From contig CAWDDB010000005.1 in assembly GCA_963800975.1 (NCBI GenBank), positions 248,001 to 312,000 of the forward strand: DNA of 64,000 nt. Reading direction: 5' to 3'. The notes below the pieces were generated by a model. It ran no database searches and was not told where the DNA came from. It saw only the letters and a list, made by a program, of their open reading frames with translations. A program made the position numbers and the translations under genes. This DNA is from JALYGY01 sp963800975. Its GTDB lineage: Bacteria > Actinomycetota > Rubrobacteria > Rubrobacterales > Rubrobacteraceae. Below, piece by piece: positions 27,148 to 35,110 of the stretch. Numbering within the stretch: position 1 is the first letter of the stretch; the number at the start of each line of letters is the position of its first letter.

Positions 27148-27696
27148 GTGGAGGAGCGGCGGGGCGCCAGGCTAAGGAGGCTCCTGGAGCTGCCGGTCAT
27201 ACTCCTGATCTCCTTCGCCCTCGTCTTCGGCTTCGTCAGGCCGGTCGTGGCCGCCCCCTTCTACGTCGGCTCGCAGAGCATGGTTCCGACCCTCGAGGTC
27301 TGGGACCGCGTCCTGATCAACAAGCTCGCCTACGACCTCGAAGAACCAAGCCGCGGGGACATCGTCCTCTTCGATAGCCCCCAGGGCGGCGAGGAGCCCC
27401 TGATCAAACGCGTCGTTGCCCTCCCCGGCGACAGCGTGGAGCTGAGACGCGGCCACCTCTTCGTCAACGGCGAGAGGGTGAGCGAGCCCTACCTCGAAAG
27501 GAAGACCTGCGCGCGCGGGCTCCCCAAGACCTGCTCCTTCGGCCCGAAGACCGTCCCGCCTGGTCACGTCTTCGTCATGGGCGACAACCGGACGAACTCA
27601 TTCGACTCGCGCTTTTTCGGGTCGGTGCCCGAAGCCAACCTGATCGGGGAGGCACTCTTCCGCTTCTGGCCGCCGGGCCGCATCGGCCTTCCCTGA
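27148..27696 (+). CDS. lepB: Signal peptidase I, second tandem copy
   Basis: Second leader peptidase, 182 residues, with a single N-terminal membrane helix, catalytic S44 (GSQSMVPT) and K87 (LIKRVVALPGDSVE) and the FVMGDNRTNSFDSRFFG box. Both copies end in the same RFWPPGRIGL motif and share the LVFGFVRPVV helix end, so they come from a duplication. This copy has a pair of cysteines (KTCARGLPKTCSFG) near residue 120 that the first copy lacks. GTG start at 27148, one base after the first copy's stop, so the pair is translationally coupled. Confidence 0.94.
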   Translation: MEERRGARLRRLLELPVILLISFALVFGFVRPVVAAPFYVGSQSMVPTLEVWDRVLINKLAYDLEEPSRGDIVLFDSPQGGEEPLIKRVVALPGDSVELRRGHLFVNGERVSEPYLERKTCARGLPKTCSFGPKTVPPGHVFVMGDNRTNSFDSRFFGSVPEANLIGEALFRFWPPGRIGLP

Positions 27697-27935
27697 GGCG
27701 GTAAGTCGAGGGCCACAACCTTCCGCGCGGCCCGCCTTTCGGCACCCTAAGCCCCGCTGGCTTCGCTTCCGGCATGCCGCCTCCCTGCGGTCGCCGGCGA
27801 AAAATACCCAACTCTTGGTACGAAACGGGTCTCCCAGATAAGAGCCAACTAAGCGGCAGTCGCTAGGCTGGGTGGTTGATGCGGTGGTCTGGGGCCAGGG
27901 GAGCACTGGACCGAGCCAGAACGAAAGGAGAGACG

Positions 27936-28157
27936 ATGGTGAGGAAAGCGGTCGCCAAGGCGGTGGCGCGGGATAAACGGGCGTGGTGGGTTGCAGCGGA
28001 GATCTCTACTCCCACCGAAACCAGCACGCTCACCGCAGGTGCCGGACCACGCACCTGCGTGCGCGGGGCATTGCTTGCCCCCACCTACCGGGCTTATTCC
28101 ATTGACGACCACATCAACCGCCCCGATAGGTCAGGATCGGTGATGCGTAGGGAGTAA
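27936..28157 (+). CDS. Doubtful small protein
   Basis: Open frame of 73 codons with AAAGGAG 5 bases before the ATG. The product starts with a basic amphipathic stretch (RKAVAKAVARDKRAWWV) and has no recognised domain. The two hairpins within it argue against normal coding. It is listed only because of the good ribosome site. Confidence 0.2.
   Translation: MVRKAVAKAVARDKRAWWVAAEISTPTETSTLTAGAGPRTCVRGALLAPTYRAYSIDDHINRPDRSGSVMRRE
28034..28081 (+). other. Two adjacent hairpins
   Basis: CGCAGGTGC (28034-28042) and GCACCTGCG (28051-28059) are perfect 9-base arms; six bases on, GGGGCA (28065-28070) and TGCCCC (28076-28081) form a second stem. They could form a structured RNA or a double terminator after the lepB genes, though they lie over 330 bases downstream of them. 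No T-run follows. Confidence 0.35.
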
Positions 28158-28172
28158 TCCGCCTGCGTAAAC

Positions 28173-28553
28173 CTAGTTCAGCACCTGTTGCGTGAGGCGG
28201 CGGGTGTCGAAGTACGCCATAAAGCGGCTGACCTTGTCGCCCTCGATCTCCAGGATGCTCACGCCATCGTAGGAGACGGAGTCGCCGTTCGAGGTGCCAT
28301 TGGTGGTCCACTCGAGCGCCGCTCCGTCCTCCGTAGCTATGACGTTGCGGAACTCCGACTTCATCTCGCCGAACGTCTTGCGGTACTCTGTCCAGAACTT
28401 TCGTAACCCGTCGTGGCCCTCGAACGTCTCGGGAACGGAGACGTTGCCCACCTCGCAATTCTCGGTGTGAACCCCGACAAGGGGCTCGATGTCCTCGTCC
28501 TCCTCGAGCTTCCACAACGCCGCGACAAAGTTGTCTGCTACCTCTCTCGACAT
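28173..28553 (-). CDS. SnoaL-like (NTF2-fold) protein
   Basis: Protein of 126 residues in the nuclear-transport-factor-2-like fold: helix VADNFVAALWKLEEDEDIEPLVGVHTENCEV, then ETFEGHDGLRKFWTEYRKTFGE, and strands around DGAALEWTTNGTSNGDSVSYDGVSILEIEGDKVSRFMAYFDTRRL. The two-helix start with an acidic run and the GHDGLRKFW box are typical of SnoaL-like domains. No active-site residues can be assigned. ATG at 28553 with AGGAAAGG upstream. It lies alone between two longer gaps, unlike the other SnoaL-like genes here, which have a flavin or F420 oxidoreductase next to them. Confidence 0.8.
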   Translation of the reverse strand: MSREVADNFVAALWKLEEDEDIEPLVGVHTENCEVGNVSVPETFEGHDGLRKFWTEYRKTFGEMKSEFRNVIATEDGAALEWTTNGTSNGDSVSYDGVSILEIEGDKVSRFMAYFDTRRLTQQVLN

Positions 28554-28664
28554 GGGTACCGCCTTTCCTGGATGTCCCTCTCGGACAAGGTAGGCAATAC
28601 CCTCACCGACGACTGTAAGCCATCACCCAACCGGAAGGGCCGGCGACAGCGGGGAGGAGGCGCC

Positions 28665-29177
28665 CTACGCCTCCTCTATCTCGACGCGTTCGATCCCGTC
28701 GCCCGGCTCGCGGTCGCGCTGGGGGTCGCGCTCGCGCAAGGAGTTGACCACGTCCATGCCCTCGACGACCTCCCCGAACACCGCGTGCTTGTCGTCGAGC
28801 CACGGCGTCGGCACGTGCGTGATAAAGAACTGCGAGCCGCCCGTGTCCGGTCCCCGGTTGGCCATCGAGAGCACGCCTGGCTTGTCGTGGCGCAGCTCAG
28901 GGTGGAACTCGTCCTTGATGGTGTAGCCGGGGCCGCCCGCTCCGGTACCGGCGGGGTCCCCGCCCTGCGCCATGAAGCCATCTATGACGCGGTGGAACGT
29001 CGTCCCGTCGAAGTAGCCCTCGCGCGCCAGGAAGACGAAGTTGTTCACCGTCTCCGGAGCCTCTTCGGCGAAGAGCTTGATCCTGACGGTGCCTTTCTCC
29101 GTGACCAGGTTCGCGTGATAGCCCTTGCCCGGGTCGAGCGCCATCTCTGGCGGTCGGTCGTAACTACTTTCGGTCAT
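28665..29177 (-). CDS. Cyclophilin-type peptidyl-prolyl isomerase
   Basis: Cytoplasmic cyclophilin of 170 residues that speeds proline isomerisation during folding. Core motifs are present: FVFLAREGYFDGTTFHRVIDGFMAQGGDPAGTGAGGPGY, with the catalytic Arg in FHRV and the FMAQGGD box, then SMANRGPDTGGSQFFITH and HAVFGEVVEGMDVV. There is no signal peptide. I chose ATG at 29177 because GGAGGTGCGA precedes it; the frame is open a further 15 codons but those overlap the next gene. The 31-base gap to the GNAT gene upstream on the same strand suggests one transcript. Confidence 0.93.
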   Translation of the reverse strand: MTESSYDRPPEMALDPGKGYHANLVTEKGTVRIKLFAEEAPETVNNFVFLAREGYFDGTTFHRVIDGFMAQGGDPAGTGAGGPGYTIKDEFHPELRHDKPGVLSMANRGPDTGGSQFFITHVPTPWLDDKHAVFGEVVEGMDVVNSLRERDPQRDREPGDGIERVEIEEA

Positions 29178-29208
29178 TCGCACCTCCGGGTTCGTCTGTT
29201 TACGGTCC

Positions 29209-30006
29209 TCATGCCGGGCCATCCGGCGGTCGCCACTCGTAGAGTTCGATCTTGCAGTGCTCCTCGAAGCCCAGGCGGCGGTAGACTGGGTATCCTAACT
29301 CGGACGCTCCGAGAACGCCCAAACGGAAGCCCGCCTCCTGCGCCGCCAGGAGCGGCGCGAGCGTGATGGCCGCCCCGATGCCCCTCCGCCTGACCTCTTC
29401 GGTGGTGCAGACGAAGTAGATGCCGGCGACGCCCGCTGCGAGAAAGAGCGTGGCGGTCGCGATCGGCGTCCCGCCGAGACGTCCGAGGTAGTGGCGCCAC
29501 GGCACGTCGTCCCCAAGCCCGATCCTGCGGTACATCTGCGCGACCCACGCGGCCTCGCGCGGTCCTTCCCCGAACCCCTGGCCGAGAACGTCCTCCCACG
29601 CCAGCAGGCCATCCTCATCCCGCACGCGTTCGATCTCGAGGCCCTCGGGTGCCGGGACGTTCCGGGGCAACGCGGATAACTCCACCGCCATCCCGACGTC
29701 GTCGCCGCCGTAGGAGAAGCCGCGGGCTATGAGGCGTTCGCCGATGTCCGCGGGGCGCATCGAGGGACCGACGTGCCAGGACCCCGGCGAACCGCAGGCC
29801 GCGAAGCGCTCCAGCGACTCCGCGATGACGCCGTCGGCCTCTTCGGCGGAGAGATCCGCATGCACGACGCAGTTGTGGTAATCGATAGGGATCTCCCCGA
29901 TCACCCACCGGACGCGACCGTCGTCGCGCTCGTTTGCCCCGGCCGCGCGCCCGAGCGCAAGGAGGAACTCCTCGGCGTTCTTCTCGACCGCCCGGGCGGG
30001 GTCCAA
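29209..30006 (-). CDS. GNAT-family N-acetyltransferase
   Basis: Protein of 265 residues. The C-terminal half is a GNAT domain with the acetyl-CoA loop EEVRRRGIGAAITLAPL, a preceding strand AGIYFVCT, and the ending LGYPVYRRLGFEEH. The N-terminal half (about residues 1-130) looks like a second, decayed GNAT-like domain of the kind seen in tandem GNAT proteins. The acceptor substrate is unknown. TTG start at 30006, 4 bases after the stop of the M42 peptidase gene, so translation is probably coupled. Confidence 0.85.
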   Translation of the reverse strand: MDPARAVEKNAEEFLLALGRAAGANERDDGRVRWVIGEIPIDYHNCVVHADLSAEEADGVIAESLERFAACGSPGSWHVGPSMRPADIGERLIARGFSYGGDDVGMAVELSALPRNVPAPEGLEIERVRDEDGLLAWEDVLGQGFGEGPREAAWVAQMYRRIGLGDDVPWRHYLGRLGGTPIATATLFLAAGVAGIYFVCTTEEVRRRGIGAAITLAPLLAAQEAGFRLGVLGASELGYPVYRRLGFEEHCKIELYEWRPPDGPA

Positions 30007-30010
30007 GGGG

Positions 30011-31060
30011 CTACAGCGCGTAGTCGCCGGCGTGGGCCTCCTCCAGGTACCGGGCGAGCAGGTCTATGGTGGCCTGCACGTCCGCCCCGTTCACCATCTC
30101 GTTCGGGGTGTGGACGTAGCGGCAGGGTATCGAGAGCGTCACGGCCGGTACGCCGCCGTGCAGGCGCTGCACGCCTGCCGCGTCTGTGCCGCCCGAGGGC
30201 AGTATCTCGGCTTGGTGCGGGATGCCCTCCCGATCGGCTATGCTCTGGAGGTGCTCGATAAGTTTGGGGTGCGAGATCGAGTAGGAGTCCATGATCTTGA
30301 TGGCGACCCCTTTGCCGAGCTCCGTGATCTTGCCGTCCTCCTCGGTGCCGGGCACGTCCACCGCCAGGGTTATGTCGAGCGCTATCACGACGGTCGGTGC
30401 GAGCGCGGACCCGCTCGCCTCGGCGCCGCGCAGGCCCACCTCCTCTTGCGAGGTCGCGACCGCGTGTATCGTCGCCTCGTGGTCCCCGAGCGCGCGCAGG
30501 GCCTCAAGCATCACGAAGACGCCGATGCGGTCGTCCATGGCCTTGCCGAGGTAGTTTTCCCCGACCTTCTCGAGCGTGCGGTCCATGGTGACGTAGTCCC
30601 CGACGCGCACGGCCTCCTTGACCTCCTCGGCGGGCAGGCCGAGGTCTACGAAGAACTCCTCCGGCCTCGGGGGCTTCGGCTGCTCCCCCTTCTGCAGGTG
30701 CGGCGGCTTGCGCGCGGGTTGCAGGGCGCCGCGTAGCGAATCGCCGCCCGCGGTCGTGACGATGACGCGCTGGGAGACCATGTTCGCGGGGTCGTGCCCA
30801 CCAAGGGCCTGGAGCCTGATGAAACCCTTGTCGTCTACGTGCCTGACGAGAAAGCCGATCTCGTCCATGTGCGCCGCGACCATCACGCGCGCGTCGTCCG
30901 AGCCCCGTTTCGTCCCGATGACGCTGCCCAGAGAGTCGGTGTGGACCTCGTCCGTCAGGGAGCCGAGCTCTTCGCGCGCGATCTCGCGCTGCTCGTCCTC
31001 CCGCCCGGGCACGCCAGGGGTCTCGATCAGCCGCTTGAGCAATGACTCGTTGATCGCCAC
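30011..31060 (-). CDS. M42-family metallo-aminopeptidase
   Basis: Co-catalytic metal aminopeptidase of 349 residues, in the family with glutamyl aminopeptidase PepA, FrvX and tetrahedral TET peptidases. Metal ligands: H and D in AAHMDEIGF, D in KAMDDRIG, the acidic pair in SQEEVGLRGA, D in DVPGTEEDG region, and H in YVHTPNE. The dimerisation insert (SQRVIVTTAGGD, then the proline-rich PPRPEEFFVDLGLPAEEV) is present. It trims short peptides in the cytoplasm. GTG start at 31060 with AGAGGGGG upstream. Confidence 0.93.
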   Translation of the reverse strand: MAINESLLKRLIETPGVPGREDEQREIAREELGSLTDEVHTDSLGSVIGTKRGSDDARVMVAAHMDEIGFLVRHVDDKGFIRLQALGGHDPANMVSQRVIVTTAGGDSLRGALQPARKPPHLQKGEQPKPPRPEEFFVDLGLPAEEVKEAVRVGDYVTMDRTLEKVGENYLGKAMDDRIGVFVMLEALRALGDHEATIHAVATSQEEVGLRGAEASGSALAPTVVIALDITLAVDVPGTEEDGKITELGKGVAIKIMDSYSISHPKLIEHLQSIADREGIPHQAEILPSGGTDAAGVQRLHGGVPAVTLSIPCRYVHTPNEMVNGADVQATIDLLARYLEEAHAGDYAL

Positions 31061-31141
31061 GTCGTCCCCCTCTGTCTGCGCGGATACGCGGGGAGCCTAA
31101 CAACGGCGCCGCGGCGCGTCAAAGGACCGCGCCGTTCTCAG

Positions 31142-31159
31142 GTCACCGCTTCGGGTGAC
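31142..31159 (-). terminator. Short hairpin after the toxin gene
   Basis: GTCACC (31142-31147) and GGTGAC (31154-31159) pair over six bases, three bases beyond the toxin stop codon. The stem is short and there is no T-run, so it is at best a weak terminator. Confidence 0.3.
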
Positions 31160-31161
31160 TG

Positions 31162-31596
31162 TCAGCCCAGTTCAGCTGGCAGGACATCGAAGCCCGACCG
31201 GGACGCGGCGGTTCTCAGGCGTTCGTCGAGGCAGACGAAGGAGCGTCCGCGGGTCTGGGATTGGCACCAGATCAAGGCCGAGGCGAGCTGAAGAGCGTCG
31301 GCGGCTCGCAGCGGGTGGGTGGTGAGGGATTGTTCGGCTAGGGCACGCAGCCTCACCGTGGGCCGTGCCTCCGTCCAGTGCTCCGAGAGGTCGTCGAGCA
31401 GTACCCGCGCCGACACTTCGCCTTCCGTATCTAGCGAGCCTTCCCTGGCACGCCGCGAGACCGCAGAGACGCACTCCACGCGCGTGGCCCACCAGACCAC
31501 CATCCCCGCGTCTTCTTCCAGCAACCGCCTCATCTCGTCCGAGAGGGGCTCGCGCGAGAGCAGTGGCATGATCGCCGAGGTATCCCAGAACCGCAT
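31162..31596 (-). CDS. PIN-domain ribonuclease toxin (VapC-like)
   Basis: Protein of 144 residues with the four acidic residues of the PIN active site: D5 (WDTSAI), E41 (VECVSA), D100 (RAADALQLASA) and D124 (VCLDERL). VapC toxins cut specific RNAs, often tRNA or rRNA, when freed from their antitoxin. The gene lies 3 bases downstream of a Phd/YefM-type antitoxin and is surely cotranscribed with it. All catalytic residues are intact, so it should be active. Target RNA cannot be predicted. Confidence 0.92.
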   Translation of the reverse strand: MRFWDTSAIMPLLSREPLSDEMRRLLEEDAGMVVWWATRVECVSAVSRRAREGSLDTEGEVSARVLLDDLSEHWTEARPTVRLRALAEQSLTTHPLRAADALQLASALIWCQSQTRGRSFVCLDERLRTAASRSGFDVLPAELG

Positions 31597-31599
31597 AGC

Positions 31600-31899
31600 C
31601 TAGCGGCCTTCCTGACGCTCCTCCAGCACGGCTTCCCTCAATAGTCCTTCCGGATCCGCCGGTCGCTCCTTCTCGAAGAACCCCTCGGGGAGCCCGCCGG
31701 AGCCGAGACGCACAAGGCCCTCCCGCTCCAACTCCCTCAATCGCGCGAGCTCGACCACGTCGTCAGGGACGTGCCCGACCGGCACGAGTCGGGCGACGGG
31801 ACGACCCCTGTCCGTCACTAGCACTTCTTCGCCTGCTTTTACTCGCGAGAGGTACTCGCTAAGCCTTGCCTTCAACTGCGCAACACCTGCCGATTCCAT
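31600..31899 (-). CDS. Antitoxin of the Phd/YefM family
   Basis: Protein of 99 residues. The N-terminal half (AQLKARLSEYLSRVKAGEEVLVTDRGRPVARLVPV) is a textbook Phd/YefM DNA-binding fold, and the acidic C-terminal tail (GGLPEGFFEKERPADPEGLLREAV) is the part that wraps the PIN toxin. It neutralises the VapC-like protein and should repress its own operon from the palindrome 26 bases upstream. ATG at 31899 with GGAGGAGC about 8 bases upstream. Confidence 0.92.
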   Translation of the reverse strand: MESAGVAQLKARLSEYLSRVKAGEEVLVTDRGRPVARLVPVGHVPDDVVELARLRELEREGLVRLGSGGLPEGFFEKERPADPEGLLREAVLEERQEGR

Positions 31900-31925
31900 C
31901 TGGGAAGCTCCTCCAGATCTCTATC

Positions 31926-31940
31926 TGACCATTATGGTCA
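31926..31940 (-). promoter_or_regulatory. Palindromic operator of the toxin-antitoxin operon
   Basis: TGACCAT-T-ATGGTCA is a perfect 7-base inverted repeat with one central base. On the minus strand it overlaps a TTGACC that could serve as the -35 box of the antitoxin promoter. Position, symmetry and AT content fit a site for the Phd-like antitoxin; binding is inferred. Confidence 0.65.
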
Positions 31941-32092
31941 AGTATAGCGCGCCCTCGTGTTGCCTGGCGTCGGTTCAGAGCAAGTATCACTGTTTCGCGT
32001 GGCACTTCTCCAGACGGAGGCCAGGGAAAGAAGGTGCTCGGTGGAGGGAGGGACCCGGATGCTTTCCAGAGGGCGCCTTCCTGCCCTCTGTC

Positions 32093-34117
32093 CTACCGGT
32101 CCGCCGTCTCGGCCACTCTCCGATAAAAGGAGCGTGCCTCATCGAGGACAGCGACCAGGTCGCCGAAGCGTTCGTCGCGAGTCGCGAGGTCGAAGCGGCC
32201 GTGCTCGTCCACGAACCGCTCGAGCGTGTCGAGGAATCCCAGGCACCACCTGGCGTCCGTCGCGCGGGCGACGCGCCGGCCGGCGACGTCGACGTACACC
32301 GGCGAGGTGTGGGCCAGCACGGACTCGTCGAGCGTGCCCGGGTGAGAAGCGCCGCGGGCCACGGCCGAGATCCAGGTCGGTCCGCCCGCCTCCGTCTCGA
32401 ACCGGAGTTCGGATGCCGCATCCTGCTCGGCCATGACCCCGTCGGGCCCGACGAGCGTCAGGCGGTCGGCCCCCTGACCCCGCACGCGGGCTCGGATGTC
32501 GAGGCACTCGCCCGCGGCCAGGTCTAGCACGGCGCCGGGTCCCTGCCCGTTCACCTCGAAGGTAAGCCAGGGCCCGTTGGTGACCATCGTGCGCCCGGCT
32601 CGGATGGCTTCCTTGAACGATTCCACCGACAGACCTCTTCCGCCCAGGTGCGCGTAGACCCGCCCCCAGCCGGGGGGATTGGAGGCCACTCCGGGGCCGT
32701 GCGAGAAGGACAGAAAGACGTCGGTCCCGGCGGTAGCGGCGAGCCGCAGCCCACACGAGAGCAGGCGGTGGTAGAGGTACACCGCGCCCTCGTCGTTCGT
32801 GGGAGAGATTAGGTCGACGGAGTCGACGACACCGAGCGCGGCGTCCGCGACGAGTTCGCGGGCCTCGACCGATCTCGGGACGCGGAAGAAGCGGTCTGTC
32901 GAACCGTCCTCCGGAAACGCCTCGAGCGCGGGGTGGGCGTAGCCGACGCTGGCGCCCAGGCCTCGCAGCTCCTCGCACGCCGCTTTGTTCGGCGGCCAGT
33001 CTTCCGGGTGGTCCGACGACTCGTGACCAGCGTAGTAGCGGGATGGAGGACCGCTCGGGCCGAGGGCATGAACGTGGCCGAGAAGGTCGTTGCGATACTC
33101 CACCCCCATCCTGGCTACCGCGTCGTCGGTCGACCACGGTAGATCCGCGCCCGCGGTCGCTTCGAGCAGTTCGCGGTCGTAGACAAGCGATGTGCTTAGG
33201 TTGCCCACGGTGAGGTTCATCAGGTGGAGCCCCTCGCCGAGCTGCATCCGGGCCGCGTCGGCCGGCATGCAGACCAGGTCTCCGCTGTAGTTCATGTGTG
33301 CGTGCAGGTCGCCGCCGTAGTATCCCTCGGCGGCCGGGTCGAAGAGCCGGCGTGGATCGCACTCGGCGACGAATGTCTCGCCCGCCGCCGGGTTCACGTC
33401 GAACTCTGTCCGGTCGAACTCGAAACCTCTGGTGCAAACCACGTGTAGCGACTCGGCCGGCACCGTGAGGGTCACGTCGTGGCCGTGGAAGAACGGCCTG
33501 TGGTGGACGTCCCACTTCTTCAGTATGCCCTCGGGGAACCAGGCCCCGCCGCTCGAGTCGGTCACGGACCACCGCGCGCATCGGGGAGACGAGAGCCGGA
33601 GCCTGGCTGCCTCGACCGGTCGGATCGCTCCTTCGATGTAAATCGTCTCTTCGCCGAGCCCGACGGCGAAAGCCGGATCTGCGCCGTCGAGGTCGATCGT
33701 CTCGAGCGCGGCGGCGCGTGGACCCACGCGCACCTCGCGGCCGGCGACGGCGAGGGAGAGTGGGGCGTCCGCGGCCGAGTCCACGACGACGTCGATCGCC
33801 ACCGTACTGCCCGGGATCGCGGGTCGGGCGGGTCCGACGTCGACGCGCAGGCCCCCGCCTTTATCGACGCGCACCACCACGATGCCTGCCGGGACATCGT
33901 GGCCGATCACCGAACGGACGGCCTTCGCCCAGTCTCCTGTCTCCTCGTACGCTTCGAAGACCGGTCCGAGCAGGGAGAAGCGGGCCCACCAGAAAAAGTC
34001 GGGCAGTTGCTCGTCGCCCCAGTCCCACCCGCGCTCGTCACGCAGCTTGCGGTAGTGGGCCAGGGCTTCGATCGCCTCGGCCGGCAAATCGAGCGTTCTC
34101 GTCTCCTGGCAACACAT
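32093..34117 (-). CDS. CehA/McbA-family PHP metallohydrolase
   Basis: Protein of 674 residues without a signal peptide. A beta-rich N-terminal part (to about 270) is followed by a PHP-type metal site starting with GGDLHAHMNYSGD; later candidates for ligands are the H of GHVHALG, YAGHESS, GYAHPALEA and the D of ATAGTDVFLS. A C-terminal beta domain (about 500-600) precedes a final helix. I recognise the domain order and motif as that of the CehA/McbA family, named from carbaryl (carbamate ester) hydrolases; most members have no known substrate. ATG at 34117 with only a weak ribosome site. It stands alone, so context says little. Confidence 0.75.
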   Translation of the reverse strand: MCCQETRTLDLPAEAIEALAHYRKLRDERGWDWGDEQLPDFFWWARFSLLGPVFEAYEETGDWAKAVRSVIGHDVPAGIVVVRVDKGGGLRVDVGPARPAIPGSTVAIDVVVDSAADAPLSLAVAGREVRVGPRAAALETIDLDGADPAFAVGLGEETIYIEGAIRPVEAARLRLSSPRCARWSVTDSSGGAWFPEGILKKWDVHHRPFFHGHDVTLTVPAESLHVVCTRGFEFDRTEFDVNPAAGETFVAECDPRRLFDPAAEGYYGGDLHAHMNYSGDLVCMPADAARMQLGEGLHLMNLTVGNLSTSLVYDRELLEATAGADLPWSTDDAVARMGVEYRNDLLGHVHALGPSGPPSRYYAGHESSDHPEDWPPNKAACEELRGLGASVGYAHPALEAFPEDGSTDRFFRVPRSVEARELVADAALGVVDSVDLISPTNDEGAVYLYHRLLSCGLRLAATAGTDVFLSFSHGPGVASNPPGWGRVYAHLGGRGLSVESFKEAIRAGRTMVTNGPWLTFEVNGQGPGAVLDLAAGECLDIRARVRGQGADRLTLVGPDGVMAEQDAASELRFETEAGGPTWISAVARGASHPGTLDESVLAHTSPVYVDVAGRRVARATDARWCLGFLDTLERFVDEHGRFDLATRDERFGDLVAVLDEARSFYRRVAETADR

Positions 34118-34217
34118 AGCACCAGTCTCCAGGTCGCGCCACAGGTTTACCCGCGGCGACCCCGATCTGTCCCAGGCCTGGAACCTTACAATGGCGCCAC
34201 GGCGGGTGAAAGGCTTG

Positions 34218-34988
34218 CTACTCCGTCGCTTGCTGCTCCAGGCGTCGCGCGCCTAGCATCTTGGCCGAGAGGTAGAGGCTCAGGCCGAAGTAGTAGCAGA
34301 GGTAGAGGACGGAGAAGCCAAGGACCAGGGGGTCCGGTTCGGGCATCTCGAGGAGTATGACGGCGTAGCTACCAAGCCAGAGCGCCGTGAGCGTGAGCGA
34401 AAGCCTGCGGAAGGCGATGGTGCGCGTCGGGTAGACGTAGCGGATGGGGACGAACACGAGCAGCGAGCACACGACGAGCACGGCCGCGAGCGCGCCGGGA
34501 CCCGGCTCGAAGACGATGGCGTAGAAGGCGACGACGTTGAAGTAGCTCGGGAAGCCGAGGAAGAAATGGTCGTCGGTCTTGGCGTCGACCCGGCAGAACT
34601 GGTAGCTAGATGCCAGCAGCGGCAGGGCGGCGAAGATCACCCCGGCGTTGCCTTCTGGGAGATAGCCTCCGCTCCAGAGGAGCACCATCGGGGCGAACAC
34701 GTAGGTCATGTAGTCGACGATGTTGTCCAGCATGGCCCCGTCGAAGAAAGGCAACGCCTCGCTCACCCGCAGGCGGCGGGCGAGGAGACCGTCGGTGCTG
34801 TCTATGGCGAGGGCCGCGAGCATCAACCACAGGGCCTTCACCGCGTCACCCTGGAAAGCGGCGACCAGGATCAGGAGCGCCAGCACCGCCCCGCTCGCCG
34901 TGTAGAGGTGTACCGCCACCGCCTTGGTCTTGAACCAGGGCGGTACCGGGTGCTCTAGCTCCGCATCTTCAACGCTGATGTCCTTCAT
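34218..34988 (-). CDS. CDP-alcohol phosphatidyltransferase, phosphatidylcholine-synthase-like
   Basis: Membrane enzyme of 256 residues with about eight hydrophobic helices. The CDP-alcohol phosphotransferase motif is DSTDGLLARRLRVSEAL followed by FDGAMLDNIVDYMTY: Asp pairs, AR and the second Asp pair bind metal and CDP-diacylglycerol. The DGA-x-LDNIVDY form and the overall layout match bacterial phosphatidylcholine synthase (Pcs), which joins choline to CDP-diacylglycerol, more closely than phosphatidylglycerophosphate or phosphatidylinositol synthases. Pcs is best known from proteobacteria. ATG at 34988 with AAGAAGGATAG upstream. No choline transporter adjoins it here. Confidence 0.75.
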   Translation of the reverse strand: MKDISVEDAELEHPVPPWFKTKAVAVHLYTASGAVLALLILVAAFQGDAVKALWLMLAALAIDSTDGLLARRLRVSEALPFFDGAMLDNIVDYMTYVFAPMVLLWSGGYLPEGNAGVIFAALPLLASSYQFCRVDAKTDDHFFLGFPSYFNVVAFYAIVFEPGPGALAAVLVVCSLLVFVPIRYVYPTRTIAFRRLSLTLTALWLGSYAVILLEMPEPDPLVLGFSVLYLCYYFGLSLYLSAKMLGARRLEQQATE

Positions 34989-35052
34989 CTATCCTTCTTC
35001 CGCTGCACCTATCCAGGGTACGTACCTAAATATAGCAGCGATCACACCTTCA

Positions 35053-35068
35053 AGGTATAGGCATACCT
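35053..35068. promoter_or_regulatory. Small inverted repeat upstream of the phosphatidyltransferase
   Basis: AGGTAT (35053-35058) and ATACCT (35063-35068) are perfect 6-base arms around AGGC, 65 bases upstream of the phosphatidyltransferase start; a GGTACGTACC palindrome (35018-35027) lies between. Both could be regulator sites. No clear promoter boxes are seen. Confidence 0.25.
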
Positions 35069-35110
35069 GAATGTAAGCGCGGGAAGACCGGCGTTTAGTC
35101 ATGTCGTTCA

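Larger units (their letters stand above)
27697..28172. other. Intergenic region with hairpins and a doubtful small open frame
   Basis: There is no confident gene in these 476 bases. A 73-codon frame (27936-28157, plus strand) has a well-spaced AAAGGAG before its ATG, but its product (MVRKAVAKAVARDKRAWWV...) matches nothing I know. Inside it are two neighbouring hairpins: CGCAGGTGC/GCACCTGCG (28034-28059) and GGGGCA/TGCCCC (28065-28081). The stretch could encode a small peptide, a small RNA, or be decayed sequence. Confidence 0.5.
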
